DNA of 63,924 nt from Bacillota bacterium. GTDB lineage: Bacteria; Bacillota; Clostridia; Acetivibrionales; DSM-1351. Within the stretch, counting starts at the first letter, position 1. Each line of letters opens with the position of its first letter. Below are positions 27,801 through 36,232 of this stretch, one piece after another. The notes under the pieces were generated by a model. The model did not search any database. It was given only the letters and a program-made list of their open reading frames with translations, and was not told the DNA's origin. Where the stretch lies: positions 1 through 63,924 of the forward strand of contig JAEWSZ010000169.1 in the NCBI GenBank assembly GCA_023397905.1. The letters are read 5' to 3'. The translations under genes and the position numbers were made by a program.

Positions 27801-28266
27801 ATTTTTCAAAAAGATATGTGTCTTCCCCTGACTTCTCCAGAATAACTTCCAGGTCCCCGGGATATACATTATACCTTTTCAATTCCGTAATGAGACCCGC
27901 AATGGTATTTACAAAACCTTTGCTGCCGGCGGACTTGTGAAAGATCGCAAAGTCGTCCTTCATCCTGTCCAGAATATTGTATAATATCATACACTTACCG
28001 GCGGGATGGATATGGGGATAGGTTATTCCGCCCGTCTCATTCAGAACCCTGTATGCCATTCTTCTGAAGCTGAGCACCTCGGTCTTTAAAATGCCCCCGG
28101 TCCCAAGATTGCCTATGAGATCGCTCTCGGCCTGAAAGGTATATTGTTCCGGAACAAGCAGCACCAATTTTTTTGTATTGTCGGCCAGAAGCGTCGATTT
28201 TATCTGATTCAGGCAATAAAATGACTTTCCCGTGCCGGCCCGCCCGTATATAAATTGAAGTCCCAT
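24826..28266 (-). CDS. addB: ATP-dependent helicase/nuclease subunit B
   Basis: A 1146-residue partner of AddA. It carries an N-terminal P-loop GRAGTGKSF, an inactivated helicase body which recognises Chi, and a C-terminal RecB-type nuclease (RIVDYKSGE). The nuclease is bracketed by iron-sulfur cysteines: one near ERYTACPFAYYV and three in TSCQYCSYSSICQFD near residue 1110, the four-cysteine staple that holds the AddB nuclease. Length matches the family (about 1150). GGGGAGAG precedes ATG 28266. It is separated from addA by about 60 bases and follows a CPBP protease gene by about 20. Confidence 0.97.
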   Translation of the reverse strand: MGLQFIYGRAGTGKSFYCLNQIKSTLLADNTKKLVLLVPEQYTFQAESDLIGNLGTGGILKTEVLSFRRMAYRVLNETGGITYPHIHPAGKCMILYNILDRMKDDFAIFHKSAGSKGFVNTIAGLITELKRYNVYPGDLEVILEKSGEDTYLFEKLKEIKLIYSRFEDMLAARYRDADDELTILSDKLDRTAMYDDSEIWIDGFSGFTPQEFQVIAKLMQKANMVYITICTDVLEDEGSDISDIFSPAKKTYKKFVNTAEENLVTVLRSVGLNGGKVPRFADSEELASLEANYFQYPHRPYGKATADIELFEAVNIYSEIEECARDIIRQCRDNGLRFKDIGVVTRNLEGYRELIEAVFEEYGIPCFIDSKSEISDHPLMRLVLSMLDIFIENWSYEAVFRYLKSGLTGFEKSRIDKLENYVLACGIRGSYWTKDTDWKMTPELVSEDGLDAELEQALFEINGLRREICEPLFRFREKTKGRKKAADICACLYDYLIEMGADRRIEEYIRQFSDTGNLRLANEYEQVWNILMEVFDQVVEVLGDDTLGIERFANILKIGLAEYKISTIPVSLDQVLVGSAEHSKSHEIKALYILGTNDGIFPSAGMSEGILSDSDRLALNQKGIELANDTKARVFDEQFLIYRTLAMPKNYLRVSWPIADHEGKTMRPSIIISRLRKLFPMITEKNNLPEPENTRQSLQAISAPIPAFNQLVLALKEKNKGADVSGIWQSVHQWYSKQPEWAERLETMNNAFKYRNIALPVDREKIRELYGSNLYSSVSRIERYTACPFAYYVQYGLGARERKIYRLTPPDVGTFMHSVIERFSKMAEEQDISWRSFERDWCREQVSLIVDNLLGGMQNTILGSSKRFRALTLRLKRVVTRAVWLIAEHIRRGSFEPVGYEVDFGEGGKLPPIIIELESGEKITLVGRIDRVDALKTSEGTYLRIVDYKSGEKDFRLSDVYYGLQMQLITYLDAIWENSGRQEEGEFFPGGMLYFKVDDPIIRVSGAGEPEEIEKAIIRKLKMKGLLLADVQLIKHMDNTIEGSSMIIPARLNKGDTLGKSSVATLEQFTVLRDYVKKLLRDLCSEITKGNVPIKPYKKKKQTSCQYCSYSSICQFDLTQQENSFTLLHDRADEDVWQLMTEAARK

Positions 28267-28288
28267 ATTTTCTCTCCCCTGTATATTG

Positions 28289-29230
28289 TTATGCCTGTTG
28301 TATTCCTCTATTACGGATTAGTGCTGCGGTGATCAGGTAAAACAACGCCGCAGTGACTATGGCCGAAATCAGGCCGCCTTCGGAGTCAAAGTTTGAAGTG
28401 TAAAATACCGTATTGGTAGGCAGAACATTGTCCGGATAGCCCACCAGCACAAAGCAAATCAGATTGTTGACCGTGTGGGCTCCTATGGCCGCCTCCAGCG
28501 AATTTGTCCTCACCGTTACCAGCGCAAATGCCATTCCGATGACAAAATAGTTGAGCACCATGCAAAGTGTGCTTATAAAGCCCTGCTCTGCCGAAGCAAA
28601 GACCTCGGGATTGGCAAGATGGGGTAGTGTAAAAAGGATCCCCGATATCACCGACAGTATTACGCCGTTTTTTATCTTCACTCCGAAGCTCTGAATGACA
28701 TACCCTCTGAACACAAATTCCTCAGTCGCGCTCTGCAGAGGCGTCATAATCAGAATAAGCGGCAATGTGACCCAGAACTTTGAACCTTCAAAGGAAAAAG
28801 TATAGGATCCGGGATTGAGCACATAATCCGCTAAAGTCCCAAGTGCGATAAGTGTACCGAAAACCAGGAAACCCACAAAAAACCTGCTCCACTTAAATTT
28901 TTTTCCTGGGTTTATCAGTGTGCCGAAAGGCCTGTTATGTATAAATTTCACAGCGATAAAAACTCCCAGCAGCATGCAGTATATGGATAAATTCGTAAAT
29001 ATATAGTTTGAAACAGGACCTGTGTACTTATTCAGGAATCCCATAACATCCGTCTGCAGAATAGGGTCGTATAAAGCCTCCCTGTTGCTGATTAAAGCGT
29101 ATACGAGCGGCAGCGTACCTACTATGCCTCCTATGAAAAGATAGAAATGCAGAATCACAAATATGGATGAAAGAAACCTTGAAGGCCTGATATCTCCGGT
29201 TTTTGCCAACTCCTGATATTTTACTGTCAC
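28289..29230 (-). CDS. CPBP family intramembrane metalloprotease
   Basis: A 313-residue multi-spanning membrane protein of the CAAX/Rce1-like (ABI) family. The three catalytic motifs are present: EEFVFRG (EExxxR), FTLPHL (FxxxH) and HTVNN (HxxxN). In bacteria these proteins often act in peptide self-immunity or membrane-protein processing. GTG 29230 follows GGGGG by seven bases; an in-frame extension upstream runs into the inverted-repeat element and is rejected. It lies 22 bases upstream of addB and is possibly co-transcribed, though no functional link is obvious. Confidence 0.87.
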   Translation of the reverse strand: MTVKYQELAKTGDIRPSRFLSSIFVILHFYLFIGGIVGTLPLVYALISNREALYDPILQTDVMGFLNKYTGPVSNYIFTNLSIYCMLLGVFIAVKFIHNRPFGTLINPGKKFKWSRFFVGFLVFGTLIALGTLADYVLNPGSYTFSFEGSKFWVTLPLILIMTPLQSATEEFVFRGYVIQSFGVKIKNGVILSVISGILFTLPHLANPEVFASAEQGFISTLCMVLNYFVIGMAFALVTVRTNSLEAAIGAHTVNNLICFVLVGYPDNVLPTNTVFYTSNFDSEGGLISAIVTAALFYLITAALIRNRGIQQA

Positions 29231-29328
29231 AATATGTCCCCCTGTAGTCAAATGGCAGCTGCGAAATAAAGTAATTTTAATGTTTTGTGAATATATTATT
29301 CTGTGCCGGTACGCAAGTATAACTAATA

Positions 29329-29579
29329 TCAATGGGAAGCACGTATAGGTATGGCGTGCATCAATAGCTGAGCGCATTGCAGGATTTGATTTTAGCTGTT
29401 GGCGAGGAATTGGTATTTTAGCTGTAAAACAGACAGGAGGTCTGTTTTAGCGAACTATGAGCCCACGGATGGTGAATGTGAGCGACAGCTAAAATATCAA
29501 GGCAGAGCCTTACAGCTAATTCAAATACTGCACTAAGACGAAGCTATTGATGCGCGGTGTACCTTGTGCTGCACATTGA
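29329..29579. repeat. 250-bp inverted-repeat element (MITE-like or structured RNA)
   Basis: The ends form a long imperfect inverted repeat of about 70 bases (29329-29398 against 29513-29579), sharing TCAATG, AGCAC, GCATCAATAGCT, TGCAG and ATTTGA. Inside are a perfect hairpin AAAACAGAC/GTCTGTTTT and four copies of the core TTTTAGCTGT or its complement. No coding capacity is seen. The 17,693-17,757 hairpin shares both end sequences, so at least two family members exist in this window. A non-autonomous transposable element or a mobile structured RNA is likely. Confidence 0.65.
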
Positions 29580-29725
29580 CTGCAGATTAATATGGGAGTA
29601 CCAGCCATAATTGAAGTTTCACATATATTAAATTTGTTATTTCGCAACACCCCTATTTGAATATTATAACATTCTGCCATTGTTAATAAAATCCCTTTTA
29701 TTGACTCTGGCTTCCGGGTCCAGGG

Positions 29726-31441
29726 TTATCCTGCCATTCCTGAGTACTGCCGCGCTTCTTCAGAACGCGCCAGGGCATTTGAAGCCTCCATCCCGCTCTG
29801 CAAAGCGCCCTGCTGCCAGCGGTGTATTGCCGACACATGCTCTCCTGCGAAGAAAACTCTGTTATTGTATTCCGGCAATGTCATAGGATATGAGAACAGT
29901 TTTTTCTGCTCCGGAGTAAAATAGCAGAAAGCCCCTCTGAACAGCGGGTCAGCTTCCCAGTTCTGGGTCTTGAATTCGGTCACTATCCTGTCCAGATAGC
30001 CTCTGTCCAGTCCGTGAACCTCTTCCACATCTCTTTTTATTTTGGCAAACCTGTCCTCGTCGGTCATATTTCCCAGCCTCACCGCATCCAGGTTGAAATT
30101 GTATGATGCAATTATAACTCCCGGTTTATCCGAACCATAGGGATCAGCCTCCGAGGGTGGCGCAGTATACCATATGGTAGTGACCGGCAGGTCTGTGTAT
30201 GAACCTCCGCCCTTAATGCCCTGATCCTCCCAGAACCTCCTGCTGCAGTTAAATATTGTCTTCTGGGCGTTTCCATATGTGACCTCCTTGATTGCCTGCA
30301 TTTTAATGCTGCTGAACATTGGTCTGATATCAAAGGTCCTTAAAACAGAGAAGGGAACGGCGCATATTACATAATCGAAGTCGGCATACTGTGTATTGCC
30401 GGAGCTTTTGGCAGTATAGGCAATCGTGACTTTATCCCCACCCCTGTCATATATTCCGCTGACCGCATTGCCCGCTCTGTAGTCGACCTTGCCAAGCAAG
30501 CCTGCGGGTATGCCGGGATAGTAGCTTTCAGGCGCGGAAGTGCCGAAACTGTTGTAAAATGCCAGCGGCAAGTTTACCATCCCGCCTTTGATCTGGTACA
30601 TAAACCAGAAATTTACCGGAAAATACTCCTGCACAAAATCCACGTAGTTATTGTATAAGAATTCCCCTCCAATGGGGAACAGATTTGACAACAGGTTTAT
30701 GGCTTCCTGGCTCAGCTTCCTTCTCTGGAACATCTGCCTGGTGTTGAGACTGTCCCAGAGCAGTAACGGCTTGCTGTACTGAGGTTTTACCCGGATTATT
30801 TCACTTCTGGCTTCAGGAGGCGCTTCCAGAACGGGAGCCTCTATTCCGTAATAACCCAGCTCCTGCCATGGGGTTTGGGCCTCCCACGCCGAAAGGCCAT
30901 ATGTGGGGTAAATATATTTCATCACATTTTCGCCCAGAGGATCATTTCTCACCCTGATCTGATGCAGATATATGAAAGTGCTTGGATCTGTCTGTATAAA
31001 GGGTTCTGTGTCAAGTCCGAACAGGTTGATATAATGCCATACGGTCTCATGATTGACAGGGATCCTCATAGCGCCGAATTCACCGCGCAGCTGCTTTTCC
31101 CTGTCAAAATAATATGTATACACTCTTCCGCCCAGCCTCTGGTCGTTTGCTTCAAATATGGTAATATCGGCCCCCAGCTTTCTCAATTCAAAAGCCGACG
31201 ACAAGCCGGCCAGCCCGCCGCCTATTATTCCTATGCGCTTTCCTTTCAACCTCCCCGGAGGGGCTATTCCCGTTATATCCTCCGGCGGTCTGAACGCCTC
31301 GAAAATCGGATAAAAGTCTTCCGTATGGCAGGCTCTGTATAAAGCGTAATATGACATGTAATACCTTTCTTCATTTGTGGGATTGTCCGGCTGATCGGGC
31401 CTGGGGATATTTGCATATAAAAGATTTGGACATATTCTCAT
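29726..31441 (-). CDS. FAD-dependent amine oxidase (monoamine/L-amino-acid oxidase family)
   Basis: A 571-residue flavoenzyme. An unusual N-terminal stretch of about 65 residues precedes the Rossmann motif RIGIIGGGLAGLSSAFEL and the following FEANDQRLGGRVYT, the GG motif of the family. The C-terminus has RVFFAGEHVSAIHRWQQGALQSG, the second FAD-binding part. It most resembles L-amino-acid oxidase and tryptophan 2-monooxygenase-type enzymes. Such an O2-linked enzyme is unexpected in an anaerobe; it may use another acceptor. No signal peptide is visible, so it is probably cytoplasmic. AGGTGA precedes ATG 31441 closely. It diverges from trxB. Confidence 0.88.
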   Translation of the reverse strand: MRICPNLLYANIPRPDQPDNPTNEERYYMSYYALYRACHTEDFYPIFEAFRPPEDITGIAPPGRLKGKRIGIIGGGLAGLSSAFELRKLGADITIFEANDQRLGGRVYTYYFDREKQLRGEFGAMRIPVNHETVWHYINLFGLDTEPFIQTDPSTFIYLHQIRVRNDPLGENVMKYIYPTYGLSAWEAQTPWQELGYYGIEAPVLEAPPEARSEIIRVKPQYSKPLLLWDSLNTRQMFQRRKLSQEAINLLSNLFPIGGEFLYNNYVDFVQEYFPVNFWFMYQIKGGMVNLPLAFYNSFGTSAPESYYPGIPAGLLGKVDYRAGNAVSGIYDRGGDKVTIAYTAKSSGNTQYADFDYVICAVPFSVLRTFDIRPMFSSIKMQAIKEVTYGNAQKTIFNCSRRFWEDQGIKGGGSYTDLPVTTIWYTAPPSEADPYGSDKPGVIIASYNFNLDAVRLGNMTDEDRFAKIKRDVEEVHGLDRGYLDRIVTEFKTQNWEADPLFRGAFCYFTPEQKKLFSYPMTLPEYNNRVFFAGEHVSAIHRWQQGALQSGMEASNALARSEEARQYSGMAG

Positions 31442-31647
31442 AATTCACCTGATTAACATAAAAAATATTTCTATTCATGTATATGAAATAATAAATATAT
31501 TTGTGTAACCTTTGCTAATATAAGAAGAATAAGTATAATAAAAATATGAAGTTATATTAATATGCACATCAGTATATTTTGCGGCGTGCCGGTAACAGGC
31601 AGGCCATAACTGCAAGAAGTTTTTAAACAATTTGGGAGGTGTTATGT

Positions 31648-32562
31648 ATGTATGACGTTATTATAATCGGCGGCGGTCCAGCAGGATATGCGGCGGCGCT
31701 TTACAGTTCCAGGGCAAAACTTGACACCCTGGTCATAGAAAAAATGTTTACAGGCGGTCAGATAGCCACAACCGATGTATTGGAAAACTATCCTGGTTTT
31801 GAGGAGCCCATCGGCGGCGCCGATCTGGCCCTGAGAATGGAAAAACAGGCGAGAAAATTCGGAACCGTTGTATTAAATGATGAAGTTCTGGATATAGATC
31901 TGGACTCTGATATAAAGCTTGTAAAAACCAGGACCGGTTCCTATGAAAGCAAGGCCCTCATCCTTTGCATGGGTGCATATCCAAAGGTATTGGGGCTTCC
32001 AAAAGAAGACGCCTTCAGAGGCTCCGGCGTATCCTATTGCGCCGTGTGCGACGGAGCATTCTTCAAGGGTAAAACCGTAGCCATTGTCGGCGGCGGCGAT
32101 ACTGCAGCGGAAGATGCCCTCTATCTGGCCAGATTTTGTCCGAAAATATATATAATTCACAGAAAGGACAAAATGAAGGCAACCCAGGTACTTCAGGATG
32201 AATTGTGCTGCAACAAGAAAATAGAATTTGTATGGAATTCCGTAGTAGAAGAGATTACCGGCCAGTTTGGCGTTGAGGGCATAAAAATAAGAAACCTGAT
32301 AACACAGGAAGTATCCCTTATGAGCATTGACGGTTTGTTTATAGCAATAGGTCTCACACCGAATACGGTTCTGGTGAGAAATAAGCTTCGGCTGAACCCC
32401 GAGGGTTATATCCTGACAAATGACAGGATGGAAACAAATATCCCCGGCATATTTGCCGCGGGCGATATCCGGGATAAATATCTGAGACAGGTGATCACAG
32501 CTGCCTCGGACGGCGCCACCGCAGCCTATTCCGCGGAGCTTTACATCAACCGGCAGAAGTAA
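31648..32562 (+). CDS. trxB: Thioredoxin reductase (TrxB-like)
   Basis: A 304-residue NAD(P)H-flavin disulfide reductase. It has the N-terminal FAD motif GGGPAGYAAA, the redox pair Cys131-Ala-Val-Cys134, the NADPH-binding GGGDTAAEDA, and the C-terminal GIFAAGDIRDK. Length and the CAVC dithiol match bacterial TrxB; the dinucleotide site HRKDKMKA departs from the HRR consensus for NADPH, so ferredoxin- or NADH-linked variants are possible. ATG 31648 sits eight bases after GGGAGG. No thioredoxin gene is adjacent. Confidence 0.92.
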   Translation: MYDVIIIGGGPAGYAAALYSSRAKLDTLVIEKMFTGGQIATTDVLENYPGFEEPIGGADLALRMEKQARKFGTVVLNDEVLDIDLDSDIKLVKTRTGSYESKALILCMGAYPKVLGLPKEDAFRGSGVSYCAVCDGAFFKGKTVAIVGGGDTAAEDALYLARFCPKIYIIHRKDKMKATQVLQDELCCNKKIEFVWNSVVEEITGQFGVEGIKIRNLITQEVSLMSIDGLFIAIGLTPNTVLVRNKLRLNPEGYILTNDRMETNIPGIFAAGDIRDKYLRQVITAASDGATAAYSAELYINRQK

Positions 32563-32781
32563 ATTACCTGCTGAAGGCAAAGGTTTCAACCTTAGTTGAC
32601 TTTATGAAAACAAATGGTAATAAAAATGAATTTTTCCTTAATTCAATAATTATTCCGCGGTTTTTTAATTTTTTAAAGGGAAATATAATCATGGGCGGAG
32701 CGAGCATTTTGTGTATACACTGATATTCTCCGCATCTTAAATCCACAAGTGGATTATCAAGTAAATAGGAGGGTGATTATA

Positions 32782-33207
32782 TTGAAGGTTAAGGATGTTA
32801 TGACAAAAAGCGTTGCATATGTAAATCCTGCGTCAACTGTTGTGGAAACCGCACAGCTGATGCAGCAGCACAATGTGGGATCAATCCCTGTTTGCGACCA
32901 GAGCGGCGTAGTAGGTATCATAACCGACAGAGATATTGTAGTCAGATCAATCGCTACCGGCAAAAACCCGCAGCAGACACCTGTTACCGAAATTATGACG
33001 ACGGGTGTGGCAACCGTTTCTCCCGAAATGGATATGAGAGAGGTTACACAAAAAATGGCTTCCAGCCAGATACGCAGGGTCCCTGTTGTTGAAAACAACT
33101 CTCTTGTGGGAATAGTGGCCCTGGGTGACGTGGCTCTTGACGCCAAGTGGGATACCGAAGTTGCCGAGACTCTGGTAGGAATCTCAAAACCATCCAAACC
33201 GCAATAA
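32782..33207 (+). CDS. Tandem CBS-domain protein
   Basis: A 141-residue protein made of two CBS domains (about residues 1-60 and 68-130), with the repeated pattern V..IMT..V.TVSP and GIITDRDIVVR / GIVALGDVAL. CBS pairs bind adenosyl ligands and act as energy sensors; this stand-alone type resembles the IMP-dehydrogenase-like YhcV family. Translation probably starts at TTG 32782, nine bases after AGGAGG; the longer frame upstream lacks a ribosome site. A terminator follows at 33,267. Confidence 0.9.
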   Translation: MKVKDVMTKSVAYVNPASTVVETAQLMQQHNVGSIPVCDQSGVVGIITDRDIVVRSIATGKNPQQTPVTEIMTTGVATVSPEMDMREVTQKMASSQIRRVPVVENNSLVGIVALGDVALDAKWDTEVAETLVGISKPSKPQ

Positions 33208-33266
33208 TCAGGCCGAAGTACTTGAAACCGGACAACGCCTGGCAAAGTCCGGATAAACAAAAAGTT

Positions 33267-33305
33267 GAAGAGCCGGTAGCACACTGCATACCGGCTTCTT
33301 CCTTT
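33267..33305 (+). terminator. Terminator downstream of the CBS gene
   Basis: GAAGAGCCGGTA pairs with TACCGGCTTCTTC (one bulge) around a 10-base loop, followed by a pyrimidine-rich CTTTAA. Confidence 0.75.
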
Positions 33306-33361
33306 AACCGCTTTATCCCGTTTTTTGCCCAATCACAGTCAAGACCTTATCTTTAAGATTT

Positions 33362-35140
33362 TTACATTGGTTTTTTAATTTCTATATCCTGACCTATTTT
33401 TGAAAACATTGATTCGGAAGTTGCGGTAATAGTGACATTATAGTCCGTATCCTTCATTCCCGCAGTTAATTTTATAAACTGCTTCACCAATTGCCCCTGC
33501 TTGTTGATGTATACCTCATATTTATAAGACAGGCCGTTATTATATATATCTTCCAGATTCATGCCATAGTCCGCCAGATCTGCCGGGATAAATTCGTTCA
33601 GGATATCGGTGCTCATTTTAAGCCGGTATTTCAACACTTCTTCACCGTTCAGAATGGCTTTTCCCTCAGGTATAACATTTATTCTGCCATATAGATCAAG
33701 GGTGTTTTGGATCTCCTCCCGGTTGGCCGCGTCATCATAGTATGGAATTCCATAGATTGCCGCATCTTCCTCTGTAATAATGCTCCACTCCCCGGTTTCG
33801 GGATCTTTGGAATATAACTTTCCTCCTACGTTTACGGTTTCATAATCCATGCTTTCATCGGGATATCCCGGAATGCTCGTGGTAACTTTTGATTTCGAAG
33901 TGGAATCAGCCCCGTTTATGACACCGTTCATCGTATAGGAAAAGCCGAACTCCTCTCCGGTGATGCTCTCTTTCATGGACATATCCATGCTGGAGCTGTA
34001 TTCTCCTTTGAAATTGAGCATATTTTTAAGTGCATTGTACAATATAGGATTTTTTACAGCACTGCTGTCTTTCAACGCTGCAAGGTTTGTTTTTGTGTTC
34101 CAGTCCAGTTCCAGTCCCAAAGCATCCGCCACGGCTTTTACCGGGACCATAACGTCGCTTCCCTTTGTCTGAGGAGCGTTGGCCAAAGTAATTTTATTTC
34201 CCTGAGCCGCCGGGTCACTGTATGGATTTCCGCTGCCTGCGTAGTTTACATAGGCAGTTTTGTCACCTGCGCTCATATAAATATTGCGTCCGGCATTTGC
34301 GGAATTTTTTATGACAATGTTTCCGGTCTGGGCATCCGTATTGACATTTGCCCCTGTCAATGAAAATATACCTGCCGGCGCCATTATTTCTCCGTTCAAT
34401 ATTTCAGGAGCTGCGGACGGCTTGATAATATCTCCGTTAAATGTAATAACCGGTTTCTTCAGCTCATCGGCCTTTTGCCTTACAGTGTTTTCAGACATTT
34501 TAAATTTGTATAGAATAGTTGCAATCTGTTCCTTGGTGGGAATGCCAGCCGGTGAAAACACATCCGTTTTAATACCGCTCATAAGATTGTTGGCCACAGC
34601 AAACTGGATTGCGGGTTTTGCCCAATCCGACATTTTGTCTTCGTCGGTATATTTCTCCAGGTCCTTAAGACCCTGGTCCGCCAGGATTGCTTCCTTGGCC
34701 ACCAATAGATAGTTCAAAAGCATCATTGTGACCTGTTCTCTGGTACACATGTCGTTGACACCAAAATTCCCGTTTCCTGTTCCGCTGACGATACCTGCTC
34801 TGCTGGCCGCTTCCACGTAGCGAAAAGCCCAGTGGCTTACGGGTACATCTTTAAACGTCGCTTTCGAAGGTAAATTTGAAGTGTCAACCCCCAGCGCTTT
34901 TACAATAAGCGTTGCCAGTTCCGCTCTTGAAATCGCCTTGCCCGGATTAAAATATCCGTTGGTGTCGCCTGTAATTATATTATTTCCAACCATCCATTCC
35001 ACTGCAGCTCTGGCATATGCGGAACTTTTATCCAGATCTTTTACAGTTGCAGCCTGCACCTGTATTGAATTCATGAACAATCCGCCAGCCAATACGGTTA
35101 CCGCCAGAAATTGCGCTGCCTTTCGCATCCTCTTGTACAT
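33362..35140 (-). CDS. Secreted SLH-domain protein with copper-amine-oxidase-like domain
   Basis: A 592-residue exported protein. A signal peptide (about 1-31, ending QVQAA) is followed by three S-layer homology domains (about 32-90, 92-150, 158-220), each with the ...A..W....I..G pattern and an ISRAELATL-like helix; these bind pyruvylated wall polymer. Then comes a copper-amine-oxidase N-terminal-like domain (VPVKAVADALGLELDWN near 335) and a C-terminal region of about 220 residues rich in beta strands, resembling LolA-like lipoprotein folds (KLYSKDPETGEW, KYRLKMSTDIL). This domain set is frequent in clostridial surface proteins of unknown role. Single gene, no operon partner. Confidence 0.9.
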   Translation of the reverse strand: MYKRMRKAAQFLAVTVLAGGLFMNSIQVQAATVKDLDKSSAYARAAVEWMVGNNIITGDTNGYFNPGKAISRAELATLIVKALGVDTSNLPSKATFKDVPVSHWAFRYVEAASRAGIVSGTGNGNFGVNDMCTREQVTMMLLNYLLVAKEAILADQGLKDLEKYTDEDKMSDWAKPAIQFAVANNLMSGIKTDVFSPAGIPTKEQIATILYKFKMSENTVRQKADELKKPVITFNGDIIKPSAAPEILNGEIMAPAGIFSLTGANVNTDAQTGNIVIKNSANAGRNIYMSAGDKTAYVNYAGSGNPYSDPAAQGNKITLANAPQTKGSDVMVPVKAVADALGLELDWNTKTNLAALKDSSAVKNPILYNALKNMLNFKGEYSSSMDMSMKESITGEEFGFSYTMNGVINGADSTSKSKVTTSIPGYPDESMDYETVNVGGKLYSKDPETGEWSIITEEDAAIYGIPYYDDAANREEIQNTLDLYGRINVIPEGKAILNGEEVLKYRLKMSTDILNEFIPADLADYGMNLEDIYNNGLSYKYEVYINKQGQLVKQFIKLTAGMKDTDYNVTITATSESMFSKIGQDIEIKKPM

Positions 35141-35223
35141 ATGTCACCTCAAAATGAAATTTATAAATCCATGACAATATTATCAAGATTATGTCAACTA
35201 TTCTAGCTGTAATTGTTGCCAGT

Positions 35224-35988
35224 TTACTTTTTCATTCCGGTGTAAATTAAAACGGCATCTCTTAAAAACTCCGCAGCTCCGGGACGTATTTTGTCGTAGT
35301 AGTCCTTAAACCTCTCATCGTCAACATACATCTGCGCAACGCCAGCATGGGCTTCCCTGCTGTAGCTTGGCCATGTGTAGCAGAGCCACTGGCGGTGCAG
35401 GCCGGCAGCTTTCTGTGCCAGCTCTCCCTCTGGATCGCCTTCATCCATAGCTTTTTTCAGAGTCTCACTTACGTCGGCGCCCAGTCTCTCAAGTTCGGCA
35501 TACTGTTCTTGTGTCAGCCCTCTAAGCTTATCGTTGGACTGGGCTATCACTTCATCACCATATTTTTCCCTGACCTCCCTGCCGTATTTTTTTTCGTTTT
35601 CATCAATAAGATTTTGTTTAAAACCTTCAAACTTTTCTTTATCAGTCATTTTAATTCTCCATTCTGATGCCTCTATGGTTTTCCCAATATTGGCAATCAA
35701 CAAATCCAGTTGTTCACGTCTGGCCAGGAGTTTTTTGCGGTGTTCTCTCAATGCCTCCGCCCCATTATATTCCGGTGCGGTGATAATACTCCTTATGTTT
35801 TCCAGGCTTACTTCCAACTCCCGGTAAAAAAGTATCTGCTGCAGCTTATCCACCTCGGCCCGGCCATATATACGGTATCCAGACGAACTGATCCTTGCCG
35901 GCTTAAGAATGCCTATTTCATCGTAATACCTGAGTGTCCTGGTGCTGATACCTGCCATTGCCGCCAGTTTTTGCACTGTGTACTCCAC
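35224..35988 (-). CDS. MerR-family regulator with TipAS antibiotic-binding domain
   Basis: A 254-residue regulator. The N-terminal winged helix-turn-helix (VQKLAAMAGISTRTLRYYDEIGIL) and coiled coil are MerR-type; the C-terminal half is a TipAS domain (DPEGELAQKAAGLHRQWLC and YYDKIRPGAAEFLRDA), which in Streptomyces TipAL captures thiopeptide antibiotics covalently and activates transcription. Homologues such as Mta in Bacillus activate efflux genes. GTG 35988 is chosen because GGAGG precedes it by seven bases. A perfect MerR operator within a 19-bp-spacer promoter lies just upstream, so the gene almost certainly controls itself. Confidence 0.9.
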   Translation of the reverse strand: MEYTVQKLAAMAGISTRTLRYYDEIGILKPARISSSGYRIYGRAEVDKLQQILFYRELEVSLENIRSIITAPEYNGAEALREHRKKLLARREQLDLLIANIGKTIEASEWRIKMTDKEKFEGFKQNLIDENEKKYGREVREKYGDEVIAQSNDKLRGLTQEQYAELERLGADVSETLKKAMDEGDPEGELAQKAAGLHRQWLCYTWPSYSREAHAGVAQMYVDDERFKDYYDKIRPGAAEFLRDAVLIYTGMKK

Positions 35989-36072
35989 CTTTTTCCCTCC
36001 TGTCCTCTTTTTAATGCAACCATGGTTTATAAATTGACACACCACAATGTATCAATTGGAATTTCCAATGTT

Positions 36073-36103
36073 AATATACACCTTTACGCAGCGTAAAGGT
36101 CAA
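36073..36103 (-). promoter_or_regulatory. MerR-type promoter/operator of the TipA-like gene
   Basis: Leftward -35 TTGACC (36098-36103) and -10 TATATT (36073-36078) are separated by 19 bp, two more than optimal, as in MerR-activated promoters. The spacer is filled by a perfect palindrome, ACCTTTACGC-A-GCGTAAAGGT (36080-36100). Confidence 0.88.
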
Positions 36104-36232
36104 TAGGGTTTATTAAAGTTTTTTCTAAGTTTTTCGATAATTTTAATTTTTCCTCTCCGGCACCTATTATTTCCTGGGCTCATAAAATGTAATAGTATTT
36201 ATACATATGTATTTTATAAGAAAGGACCCGTC

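Noticed and set aside
29231..29377. N-terminal extension of the CPBP protease
   Set aside because: It runs into the inverted-repeat element and has no SD; GTG 29230 has GGGGG at good spacing.
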